From JASHPR01 sp963833885 (GTDB lineage: Bacteria > Actinomycetota > Actinomycetes > Streptosporangiales > Streptosporangiaceae): 64,000 nucleotides of DNA. The DNA lies in contig CAWHZU010000002.1 in the NCBI GenBank assembly GCA_963833885.1, forward strand, positions 124,001 through 188,000, written 5' to 3'. Position 1 is the first letter of the stretch; every line of letters begins with the position of its first letter. This document shows positions 58,230-64,000 of the stretch, one piece after another. The notes beneath the pieces are model-generated. The model searched no databases. It was not told the DNA's origin and saw only the letters and a program-made list of their open reading frames with translations. A program made the translations under genes and the position numbers.

Positions 58230-59516
58230 CTAGTCTCCGAGCGAAACCGCGGTCCACTTGATCGTTACCGTCCACGATGTCGCGGTGTCACTGCTCAGCT
58301 CCGGGCCGGTGATCTCGATGCCTTCCTGCTGGGCATCTCCCGTCACCGCCTGGCAGCTGCCGGCCGAGAACTCGGGGTCACACACCGAGTTGTTGGTGAG
58401 CCCGGCCGTGTTGTCGCTGCCCGCGGCGAAGTTCTGCAGCAGGTACTGATTGTTCCCCGGCATCTTGCCGCTCCCGTTGGCGCATCCGACCGCGGGGCTG
58501 CTGCCGAGGTTGCACAGGCCCCATTGCGTGCCGCCGTCGGAAGGGACCGCGTTCCCGCCGTTCACGAAGATCTTCGCGGCGACCCCAGTGTTCGTGATCG
58601 TGATCGGGTAGCTGCCGCCCGAGCCGGCCTTTCCGAGCCAGCACTGCCCGTTCGGGAAGCCGAGCGCGCCCGACGTCGACGCGGTGTTCACGCTCCGGTT
58701 GCCGCCGGAGCAGCCGCCGAACCGCGCCGTGGACGGCGATACCGTCACCGAAACCAGCGTCGGAACCGTCTTGAGAGAGATCGAGATGCTCGAGCTGCCG
58801 CCCGGGGTGCCCGGCGCGCTGGAGGTGGGCGTCGTACTGCAGGCGGCGAGCCCGGCCGTGGCGAGGATCGCGACGGCTGCCGGGGCTCGGCCTCGCCGCA
58901 GCCACGAGCCGACCGCCGGCGCCACCGTCGGCGTCCGCTCGATCCGGATCCGGATCCCGGACCGGCGCAGGCCGAGGCCGACGGCCAGCAGCGCCACCAG
59001 CCCCGCCGTGAACCACCACGTCCAGGTCGGCACCAGCGGACTCGGCGGCGACCCTTGCCGCACGGTGAACTCCAGCGGGGTGGCGGCGGCCACACCGAGA
59101 TTGACATGACCCACCGATGCTCCGGGTGCGGCGGTGACCACGATGTCGCTCAGGTACCGTCCCGGCTTCGCACCGGCCGGCACCGCCAGCTGGAGCGGAA
59201 CCTGGGCGCCCTGGTGCGGCGAGAGGTGCACCGCGGGCCCGGTCGCGCGGACCCACGACTGCGGCACGCTGCGGCCGCGGCCCGTGGACAGCCGGTCAAC
59301 CTGTACCGCGATCGTCTCGGGCTGGGTTCCGGTATCGGACACATAGACGGGCGGGAGCGCATAGCTCTGACCGGTCAGGGCGGCGTCTGCCAGACGGACG
59401 GGAGCGGCTTGCACGCCAACCCCGATGCTCGCGTCCGCCATCGGAACGGAAATCGAGAGCGCCACAAAGGCGGCCGGTACCGCGAGCGCAAGCACCAATC
59501 CCCGCCGCATATGCAT
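58230..59516 (-). CDS. Secreted/membrane protein with DUF916-like domain and internal lipobox
   Basis: A 428-residue protein. The N-terminal signal (LVLALAVPAAFVALSISVPM) is followed by a beta-sandwich domain like the WxL-interacting/DUF916 group (VYVSDTGTQPETIAVQV, then LSPHQGAQVPLQL). A helix near residues 165-185 spans the membrane, then a basic loop, a second hydrophobic stretch ending in LATAGLAAC, and a Ser/Thr/Gly-rich outer domain with Cys pairs. The LAAC looks like a lipoprotein cleavage site in mid-protein, so it may be two proteins fused or a second gene starting at an internal GTG. GAGGTGG precedes the ATG at 59516. Confidence 0.7.
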   Translation of the reverse strand: MHMRRGLVLALAVPAAFVALSISVPMADASIGVGVQAAPVRLADAALTGQSYALPPVYVSDTGTQPETIAVQVDRLSTGRGRSVPQSWVRATGPAVHLSPHQGAQVPLQLAVPAGAKPGRYLSDIVVTAAPGASVGHVNLGVAAATPLEFTVRQGSPPSPLVPTWTWWFTAGLVALLAVGLGLRRSGIRIRIERTPTVAPAVGSWLRRGRAPAAVAILATAGLAACSTTPTSSAPGTPGGSSSISISLKTVPTLVSVTVSPSTARFGGCSGGNRSVNTASTSGALGFPNGQCWLGKAGSGGSYPITITNTGVAAKIFVNGGNAVPSDGGTQWGLCNLGSSPAVGCANGSGKMPGNNQYLLQNFAAGSDNTAGLTNNSVCDPEFSAGSCQAVTGDAQQEGIEITGPELSSDTATSWTVTIKWTAVSLGD

Positions 59517-59547
59517 GTCAGCCACCTCGCTATCCGTGCATATGACT

Positions 59548-60126
59548 CTAATAGTTAGGCATATGAGAAAGAAAGGGAAAGGCTACACCGCTTATTACGT
59601 TTCGGCTCGCGAATGGCGTGGGCCGGATCCATAAGCCGGATCGGGGACCGATGCCCGGCACCGGCCTGCCGTCCTCGAGGTACACGAGCCCGCTGGCACC
59701 GGACACAGCGCTCACCCGCCGCCGGATCGGGCCCCTGAGCAGCTTCAGCGCCTTGGCCAGCTTTGCCAGCCGGTACTGCGAGATCTCCTCCGCCTGCAAC
59801 ACCATGGCGGCGAGGTCAGCCTCCCCGAACGCACCGCAGTCAAAGAGAAACCGCATGCCGCCGGGCCGGCCAGGGCGAGGGCGGCGGAAGTCAACGCACA
59901 CCAGGCGGCCGGTGCGCACGTCCAGGCCGCACTCCTCCCGCACCTCCCGCCGGCAGGCCTCCCACGGCGTCTCGCCGTCCGCTTCCATGACGCCACCGGG
60001 GATCGTCCAGCCGGACTTATACGTCGGCTTGAGGATCAGCAGGCGGCCCTTGCGGTCGAAGATCAGCGCTCCGGCGGATGCGGGGATGGCCGGAAGGATC
60101 TCCAGGCCAAGGTCACCGGTGGCCAC
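59548..60126 (-). CDS. NUDIX hydrolase
   Basis: A 192-residue NUDIX protein. The box G-x5-E-x7-R-E-V-x-E-E-C-G is present near residues 44-66, with the key REVREE residues intact. The substrate is a nucleoside diphosphate linked to some moiety, but which one cannot be told. The C-terminal 70 residues (LLRGPIRRRVSAVSGASGL) extend beyond the fold and are basic. It ends 31 bases before the secreted protein gene on the same strand and may be co-transcribed with it. The region 60127-60306 between it and the STAS gene holds divergent promoters. Confidence 0.9.
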   Translation of the reverse strand: MATGDLGLEILPAIPASAGALIFDRKGRLLILKPTYKSGWTIPGGVMEADGETPWEACRREVREECGLDVRTGRLVCVDFRRPRPGRPGGMRFLFDCGAFGEADLAAMVLQAEEISQYRLAKLAKALKLLRGPIRRRVSAVSGASGLVYLEDGRPVPGIGPRSGLWIRPTPFASRNVISGVAFPFLSHMPNY

Positions 60127-60306
60127 GAGGCAAGCCTACGGCCGGAGGGCCCGGTCACCGGCGCCCGGGCGCCCGACTCGCCCCAGCTTGTGCGGACGGC
60201 GGGGGACGTGAATAATGCTCGTTGCGGCGTCGAGCGACGGCTCGGCCGCTTCACTGGGTCCAGAGACGCGGCCCGTCCCTCTTCTAATGAGTTGGGGTGA
60301 CGGCGT

Positions 60307-60702
60307 ATGCCTCAGGAACGCTTTCCCGTGGCCTGGCTTGGCGAAGCAGCGGTGATCACGCTGCCCGAAGAGATCGATATCTCCAACTCCGAGCAGGTTC
60401 GCGAAGAGCTGCTTTCGCTGCTCAATCGCGGCCCGGCCGTGCTGATCGTGGATATGGCCGAAACGACGTTCTGCGACTCCGCCGGCGTCAACGCCCTGGT
60501 CCGCGCCCACAAGCGGGCGACCGCCAACGGCGCGGAAATACGGCTGGTCGTGGCCTCGCTGGGCGTACTGCGCGTTCTGGCCATCACCGGGGTGGATCGC
60601 CTCATACCTGTCTACCCGAGCATGACCGCGTCGCTGGCGGAGCCGGGCGAGCCCGCCGAGACGCGTCGGGGCCCCGGTGACCGGGCGGCCCAGCCGGGCT
60701 GA
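60307..60702 (+). CDS. STAS domain anti-anti-sigma factor (RsbV-like)
   Basis: A 131-residue STAS protein. EEIDISNSEQVREELLSLL and the phosphoacceptor motif TTFCDSAGVNALVRAH, with Ser intact, match RsbV/BldG-type proteins. It is a paralogue of the STAS gene closing the stressosome operon at 41001. GGGGTG lies just before the ATG. It faces a small conserved gene on the other strand, with 14 bases between stops. Likely partners are an RsbW-type kinase and the SigF-type sigma factor at 62756 (inference from distance). Confidence 0.9.
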   Translation: MPQERFPVAWLGEAAVITLPEEIDISNSEQVREELLSLLNRGPAVLIVDMAETTFCDSAGVNALVRAHKRATANGAEIRLVVASLGVLRVLAITGVDRLIPVYPSMTASLAEPGEPAETRRGPGDRAAQPG

Positions 60703-60716
60703 TCCGCGCTGTTGCG

Positions 60717-60926
60717 TCATTCGACAATCGCGACGGCAAGCGAGACCGGGCATCCGCGCCGCACGAGCTTGGCGACGGCGTGCCAGTCGACGCGGTCTGC
60801 GACGTCTTCCGCCTCGGGCCAATCCAGGCCTAGCCGGGTAAGTTGGCTCACCCGCCATGCGTGCACGGCGCTAGCTTCCTTGCCGATGTTCTCCTGCGAC
60901 TCGACCACCGTCGGGTAAGCGCTCAT
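60717..60926 (-). CDS. Small conserved hypothetical protein
   Basis: A 69-residue protein rich in helices (EASAVHAWRVSQLTRLGL, WPEAEDVADRVDWHAVAKLV). The layout resembles small actinobacterial proteins near sigma-factor control loci, with no assigned function. The reading frame is supported by its start and by the absence of alternatives in the region. GATT-N15-GGGTAG lies 37 bases upstream on the same strand, similar to SigF-type elements at 40960 and 61896, so it may belong to the stress regulon. Confidence 0.65.
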   Translation of the reverse strand: MSAYPTVVESQENIGKEASAVHAWRVSQLTRLGLDWPEAEDVADRVDWHAVAKLVRRGCPVSLAVAIVE

Positions 60927-60962
60927 CTGCCCCGTCCTCGCCAGTTTTGCCTGGAAGCTTGG

Positions 60963-60987
60963 CTACCCAATGATCAGGTTGCCAATC
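60963..60987 (-). promoter_or_regulatory. Candidate SigF-type promoter of the small gene
   Basis: Minus-strand GATT, a 15-nt spacer and GGGTAG; the -10-like hexamer and spacing match those at 29223, 40960 and 61896, while the -35-like element has one mismatch to GTTT. Confidence 0.35.
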
Positions 60988-61005
60988 CTCCGCTAACGTC
61001 CCAAC

Positions 61006-61878
61006 ATGGTCCAGACCATCGGCGGGAACGGCTGGCGCGACGCCATTAGGCGAATCGCCAAGGAGTTCGTGCGCGATCGCTGCAGCATGACCGCGGGGAG
61101 CCTCGCGTACCACTGGTTCCTGGCGTTGTTCCCCGCCCTTATCGCGCTGCTGGGCCTGGCCAGCCTGGCGCACGTTGGCAGCGGCACGACGCAGCGGCTG
61201 GTCAACGGGCTGAACATCGCTTTGCCGGCCGGTGCGTCGGGAGTGTTCACCGCCGCCGTCCACTCCGCAACCACCCGGTCCGACAAGGCCTCGCTGACCG
61301 TACTGATCATCGGTGTGGCCGTGGCGCTGTGGAGCGCGTCGAGCGGGATGGCGGCGCTCGAGACCGGGCTCGACATCGCCTACGAGGTACCCATCGACCG
61401 CAGTTTCGTCGCCAAGCGGCTCCGGGCCTTCCCGCTGATGCTGGCGACCGCGGTTTGCGGCGGCATCGCCTCCGCGCTCATCGTCTTCGGCGCCTCCATC
61501 GGAAGGGCGGTCGAAGACCGCATGTCGGCAACCGGAACGGCTTTCGACATTGCCTGGACCGCCGGGCGCTGGGTGCTCACGGTCATCGCCGTCTCGCTGC
61601 TGTTCTCGGTCTATTACTTTTACGCCCCGAACCGGGAATCGCCCCGCTGGCAGTGGGTCAGCCCGGGCGGGGTAACCGGCACGGCCATCTTTCTGCTTTC
61701 CTCCCTGGGGTTCTCGTTCTATGTGTCCAGGTTCGGCTCCTACGGCAAGACGTACGGCGCCTTCGCCGGCGTGGTCGTCTTGATCTTCTGGCTCTACCTC
61801 GCCGGGCTGGCGGTTCTGCTTGGCGCAGAGATCAACGCGGAAGCCGACCGGCAGGCGGGTCACGCTGACGCCCGCTAA
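61006..61878 (+). CDS. YihY/BrkB family membrane protein (copy 2)
   Basis: A 290-residue six-helix protein very similar to the product of 39964-40926; both share RDRCSMTAGSLAYHWFLALF and the loop around the last helix. It lacks about 20 N-terminal residues of the other copy. The protein is encoded in a cluster of stress-regulation genes with SigF-like promoters around it. The function of the family is unknown. It lies 85 bases before the holin-like gene on the same strand, with a SigF-type promoter candidate between them. Confidence 0.9.
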   Translation: MVQTIGGNGWRDAIRRIAKEFVRDRCSMTAGSLAYHWFLALFPALIALLGLASLAHVGSGTTQRLVNGLNIALPAGASGVFTAAVHSATTRSDKASLTVLIIGVAVALWSASSGMAALETGLDIAYEVPIDRSFVAKRLRAFPLMLATAVCGGIASALIVFGASIGRAVEDRMSATGTAFDIAWTAGRWVLTVIAVSLLFSVYYFYAPNRESPRWQWVSPGGVTGTAIFLLSSLGFSFYVSRFGSYGKTYGAFAGVVVLIFWLYLAGLAVLLGAEINAEADRQAGHADAR

Positions 61879-61895
61879 CACCATGCCTGTCGTGC

Positions 61896-61920
61896 GTTAG
61901 GGGCTCTCATGCGGGGGTAG
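61896..61920 (+). promoter_or_regulatory. SigF/SigB-type promoter candidate of the holin-like operon
   Basis: GTTA (61896-61899), a 15-nt spacer and GGGTAG (61915-61920) lie 43 bases before the holin-like gene. Hexamers and spacing are identical to those ahead of YihY copy 1 (40960-40984). Confidence 0.6.
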
Positions 61921-61963
61921 CCGCAAACCGAACGTGACCGGACCACGACCGGACGGTGAATTG

Positions 61964-62386
61964 ATGAGCGAAGGAACGAGAGGTTCGCGGCCGATGACGG
62001 TTCAAGATCGCCCCACAGGTGAGCTCGTGAAAGAGCTGTCTGAGCAGGTATCCCATCTAGTCAGGGACGAGCTGCGGCTGGCGCAGCTGGAAATGACCCG
62101 GAAGGGCAAGCAGGCTGGCCTCGGCATCGGCCTGTTCGCGGGCAGCGGCGGCATAGCCGTCTACGGGCTTGGCTGCCTGATCGCTTGCGCGGTCATCGCG
62201 ATCGCCTCGGTCCTGGCCGCCTGGCTCGCCGCGCTCATCGTTGGCGCCGCACTGCTGCTGCTGGCTGGGGCGGCTGCGCTGCTTGGCAAGGGGCGGCTGG
62301 CCAAGGCCACGCCCCCCGTGCCCGAGGAAACGATCGGCAATGTGAAGGCCGATGTTGACGAGATCAAGGAGAGGACGCACCGATGA
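61964..62386 (+). CDS. Phage holin-like (DUF1469-type) membrane protein
   Basis: A 140-residue protein of the actinobacterial holin-X/PF07332 type. The N-terminal amphipathic helix (ELVKELSEQVSHLVRDELRLAQ) precedes two close helices (residues 60-85 and 88-110). Despite the name, these chromosomal proteins are stress-associated membrane proteins, not lysis factors. GTG at 61934 or ATG at 61994 are other starts. It overlaps the DUF3618 gene by four bases, a common pairing, and is preceded by a SigF-type promoter candidate. Confidence 0.85.
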   Translation: MSEGTRGSRPMTVQDRPTGELVKELSEQVSHLVRDELRLAQLEMTRKGKQAGLGIGLFAGSGGIAVYGLGCLIACAVIAIASVLAAWLAALIVGAALLLLAGAAALLGKGRLAKATPPVPEETIGNVKADVDEIKERTHR

Positions 62387-62688
62387 GCACCGGACGGACC
62401 GAAGGTGAGCTGCGGGAAGACATCGAGCAGACCCGCCAGCAGCTCGGCCAGACGGCCGAGGCGCTGGCCGCCAAGGCGGACGTGAAGGCGCGGGCGAAGC
62501 AGAAGGTGAGCCAGGTCAAGGAGCAGGCGACCGCCCGCGCGACCCAGGCCAGGGAGCAGGCGACCGCCCGCGCCAGCCAGGCCAGGGAGCAGGCAGCCGA
62601 CGGCTGGCTGAGCAACCCGTCGGCGCTTGCCGCTGGGGCCGCGGTCGTATTCGCCGGTATCGCCATCATGCTTTGGCGGCGCCGATGA
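62383..62688 (+). CDS. DUF3618 domain protein
   Basis: A 101-residue protein. The family start is clear: TEGELREDIEQTRQQLGQTAEAL. A charged helix with 11-residue repeats (EQATARATQAR, EQATARASQAR) follows, and a single C-terminal transmembrane helix ends in WRRR. DUF3618 proteins usually accompany holin-like genes as here and are thought to be membrane-anchored coiled-coil proteins. The repeat is encoded by 33-bp tandem DNA repeats. The gene is followed by a SigF-type sigma gene 67 bases later. Confidence 0.9.
   Translation: MSTGRTEGELREDIEQTRQQLGQTAEALAAKADVKARAKQKVSQVKEQATARATQAREQATARASQAREQAADGWLSNPSALAAGAAVVFAGIAIMLWRRR
62521..62595 (+). repeat. 33-bp tandem repeat
   Basis: The unit beginning GAGCAGGCGACCGCCCGCG starts at 62521 and 62554, with a partial third at 62587. 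It encodes 11-residue helix repeats of the DUF3618 protein. Confidence 0.85.
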
Positions 62689-62696
62689 CGGCCGAT

Positions 62697-62720
62697 GTTT
62701 GAGGCTCGCGTGGAGGGCAT
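62697..62720 (+). promoter_or_regulatory. Candidate SigF-type promoter of the sigma gene
   Basis: GTTT (62697-62700), a 14-nt spacer and GGGCAT (62715-62720) lie 35 bases before the sigma ATG. One mismatch from GTTT-N14/16-GGGTAY. It resembles the element before the paralogous sigma gene at 19185, so autoregulation is plausible. Confidence 0.45.
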
Positions 62721-62755
62721 GAACGTGAACTAGCCCGCCCCGGAGAGGTACCAAC

Positions 62756-63559
62756 ATGACGGCTTCCATGACCCACCTGCCCGCCCACACCGAGGACCCG
62801 AGTGATCAGGCGCTGGTGCGTCTTGTCCAGTCGCTGCCACGGCAGAGTCTCGAACGCGATACCGCCTGTCAGCAACTCGTCACCAGGTACCAGTCGCTGG
62901 TTCGGCACTGCGCCATGCGATACCGGCAGAGCCCGGAGTCGCAGGAGGAACTGATGCAGGTCGGATACGTCGGCCTGCTCAAGGCGATCAATAACTTCGA
63001 CCCCGCGGTCGGCAGGAACCTCGCCGCGTACGCGCAGCCGTGCATCAGCGGGGAGATCAAGCGGCACTTCCGGGACAAGCGCTGGCAGGTGCACGTGAAG
63101 CGGTCCGTGCAGGAGCTGCGCCAGGAACTGCGGCAGGCCAGGGTTGACCTGACTCAGCAGCTGGCCCGGTCGCCGCGGTCCGACGAGCTGGCCACCCATC
63201 TCGGCGTGAGCGGCGCCGACCTGCGCGATGCCGAGCACGCCGACCTCGTATTCCAGGCTGCGTCGCTGGACGCGCCGATGCCCGGCGGCCAGGAGGCGGC
63301 GGCTCTCGGCGATTTCATGGGTGAGGAAGACCCGCAGCTCGAGCACGCGCTCGACATTCAGTCTGTCTGGACTCACTGGGATGACCTGCCGGAACGGCAG
63401 CAGAAGCTGCTGATGATGCGGTTCTACGGGAACATGAGCCAGGCCGAGATCGGCGACCGGCTCGGCATCTCCCAGATGCACGTGTCCCGGCTGCTCGCTG
63501 CGGCCCTCGACTACCTGCGCGAACAGATCGTGGGCGCGGAAGCTGGCCCGCGAAGCTGA
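62756..63559 (+). CDS. SigB/SigF-type RNA polymerase sigma factor
   Basis: A 267-residue group 3 sigma factor, closely related to the gene at 18322. Region 2 reads EELMQVGYVGLLKAINNFDP and AYAQPCISGEIKRHFRDKRW, identical in the latter block to its paralogue. Region 4 contains MSQAEIGDRLGISQMHVSRLL. GGAGAGG precedes the ATG. It follows the holin-like and DUF3618 genes and converges on a SpoIIE phosphatase gene. Such a phosphatase would activate it through an RsbV-like protein such as that at 60307 (inference). Confidence 0.92.
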   Translation: MTASMTHLPAHTEDPSDQALVRLVQSLPRQSLERDTACQQLVTRYQSLVRHCAMRYRQSPESQEELMQVGYVGLLKAINNFDPAVGRNLAAYAQPCISGEIKRHFRDKRWQVHVKRSVQELRQELRQARVDLTQQLARSPRSDELATHLGVSGADLRDAEHADLVFQAASLDAPMPGGQEAAALGDFMGEEDPQLEHALDIQSVWTHWDDLPERQQKLLMMRFYGNMSQAEIGDRLGISQMHVSRLLAAALDYLREQIVGAEAGPRS

Positions 63560-63599
63560 CCGCAGGCCGCGCGAGCGGGCGCGGCGCGCCAGACTCCGG

Positions 63600-64000
63600 T
63601 CAGCCGTCCGGGGGCTCACCAGCCCGCAGCGCCAGCATGGTCACGTTGTCGCGCAGCTCACCGCCGCCGATCTCCAGCACCATCTCCTGGATCCGGGACA
63701 CCACCCGGGCCGCGGGTTCCCCGGCGAGCGCCGCCAGCTCGTCGGTGAGGCGGTCTTCGAAATCGACCATGTGCGGCCCGCACGCGCTGATGAGGCCGTC
63801 GGTGAAGAGGAACAGCAGGTCACCGGGCTCAAGGTCCAGTTCCTGCGTGGCCGGCTCGGCGTCCGGGAAGATCCCGAGCGGCAGCCCGCCGCCCTGCAGG
63901 ACCTGCGTCCTGCCGTCCGGCCTGACCAGGACCGGCCACGGATGGCCCGCGCTGCCCAGCACCACGTGCAGGCGGCCGTCCTGCCACTGCAGGTAGCCAA
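63600..64000 (-). CDS. SpoIIE family PP2C phosphatase (C-terminal part, cut by window end)
   Basis: The last 133 codons of a SpoIIE/RsbU-type phosphatase whose start lies beyond the window. Visible motifs are SAGHPWPVLVRPDG, GGGLPLGIF, LFLFTDGLISA with the metal-binding Asp, and GGELRDNVTMLALR near the end with the last Asp. It should dephosphorylate an RsbV-like STAS protein, and its convergent neighbour is the SigF-type gene, which suggests a role in that circuit. The sensory N-terminus is not visible. Confidence 0.9.
   Translation of the reverse strand, partial: GYLQWQDGRLHVVLGSAGHPWPVLVRPDGRTQVLQGGGLPLGIFPDAEPATQELDLEPGDLLFLFTDGLISACGPHMVDFEDRLTDELAALAGEPAARVVSRIQEMVLEIGGGELRDNVTMLALRAGEPPDG

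Noticed and set aside
61964..62386. Holin-like gene as evidence of a prophage
   Set aside because: This protein type is chromosomal in actinomycetes and pairs with DUF3618; no other phage genes are present.
1..64000. tRNA, rRNA or replication origin
   Set aside because: No cloverleaf, rRNA-like or DnaA-box cluster was recognised by eye; a covariance search would be needed for certainty.

Overview
The window is very GC-rich DNA with dense genes, many GTG/TTG starts and 4-bp start/stop overlaps. It carries coenzyme F420-type enzymes (an LLM-class oxidoreductase and a PPOX-class protein), SigB/SigF-type sigma factors, MEDS-domain anti-sigma kinases, a GAF-ANTAR regulator, DUF1206, DUF3618, DUF6069 and DinB/DUF664 proteins. 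Together these point to a high-GC actinomycete, perhaps Streptosporangiales-like (inference). It looks like a chromosomal segment. I saw no rRNA, tRNA, CRISPR array, phage module or transposase.

Layout. 1-2.8 kb: the end of a SigR-like ECF sigma factor, two small membrane proteins, a DinB protein and an alkylsulfatase-like metallo-hydrolase. 2.8-16.9 kb: metabolism and transport (DUF6069, GH15 glucanase, SDR, DHA2 exporter, MarR regulator, TDT channel, DUF488, DUF1206, AI-2E permease, flippase-like UPF0104, an acidic repeat protein, EamA exporter, GlxA-type regulator). 16.9-24.8 kb: a regulatory island with two almost identical MarR genes around a SigB/SigF-type sigma gene, an HTH protein, a STAS plus MEDS-ATPase pair, a GAF-ANTAR protein, a second MEDS-ATPase, and a Clp-N/HTH protein with two perfect operators over its promoter. 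24.9-40.9 kb: GlcD/GlcF-type oxidase, F420 oxidoreductase, cation diffusion facilitator, a frameshifted two-component pair, MMPL exporter, second AI-2E permease, amidase, methyltransferase, PPOX protein, arginase-like protein and a YihY protein.

41.0-47.1 kb is a complete stressosome operon read leftward: RsbR, RsbS, RsbT, an RsbT/RsbX-like fusion, a hybrid histidine kinase, a receiver/SpoIIE phosphatase and an RsbV-like STAS protein. 47.3-60.1 kb: thioesterase, FUSC exporter overlapping a VapBC-like pair, a glycolipid glycosyltransferase with a glycosidase-like partner, two ABC exporters with a cupin, a divergent two-component system, a secreted/membrane protein and a NUDIX hydrolase. 60.3-64 kb: another RsbV-like STAS, a second YihY, a holin-like/DUF3618/SigF-type cluster and the end of another SpoIIE phosphatase.

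The unifying theme is general-stress control by partner switching: two SigB/SigF-type sigma factors, several anti-anti-sigma STAS proteins, ATPases of the RsbT/RsbW fold and SpoIIE phosphatases. Several genes are preceded by a shared G(T)TN-N15-GGGTAG element resembling SigF/SigB promoters, so part of the regulon may lie in this window. The most novel-looking signal is a roughly 110-nt leader (promoter, hairpin, conserved box, second hairpin, Shine-Dalgarno and ATG) found twice, ahead of the HTH gene at 17728 and upstream of the GAF-ANTAR gene, with helices kept by compensatory changes. Several genes carry apparent frameshifts in G/C runs. These could be decay or consensus errors, and the sequence alone cannot decide.
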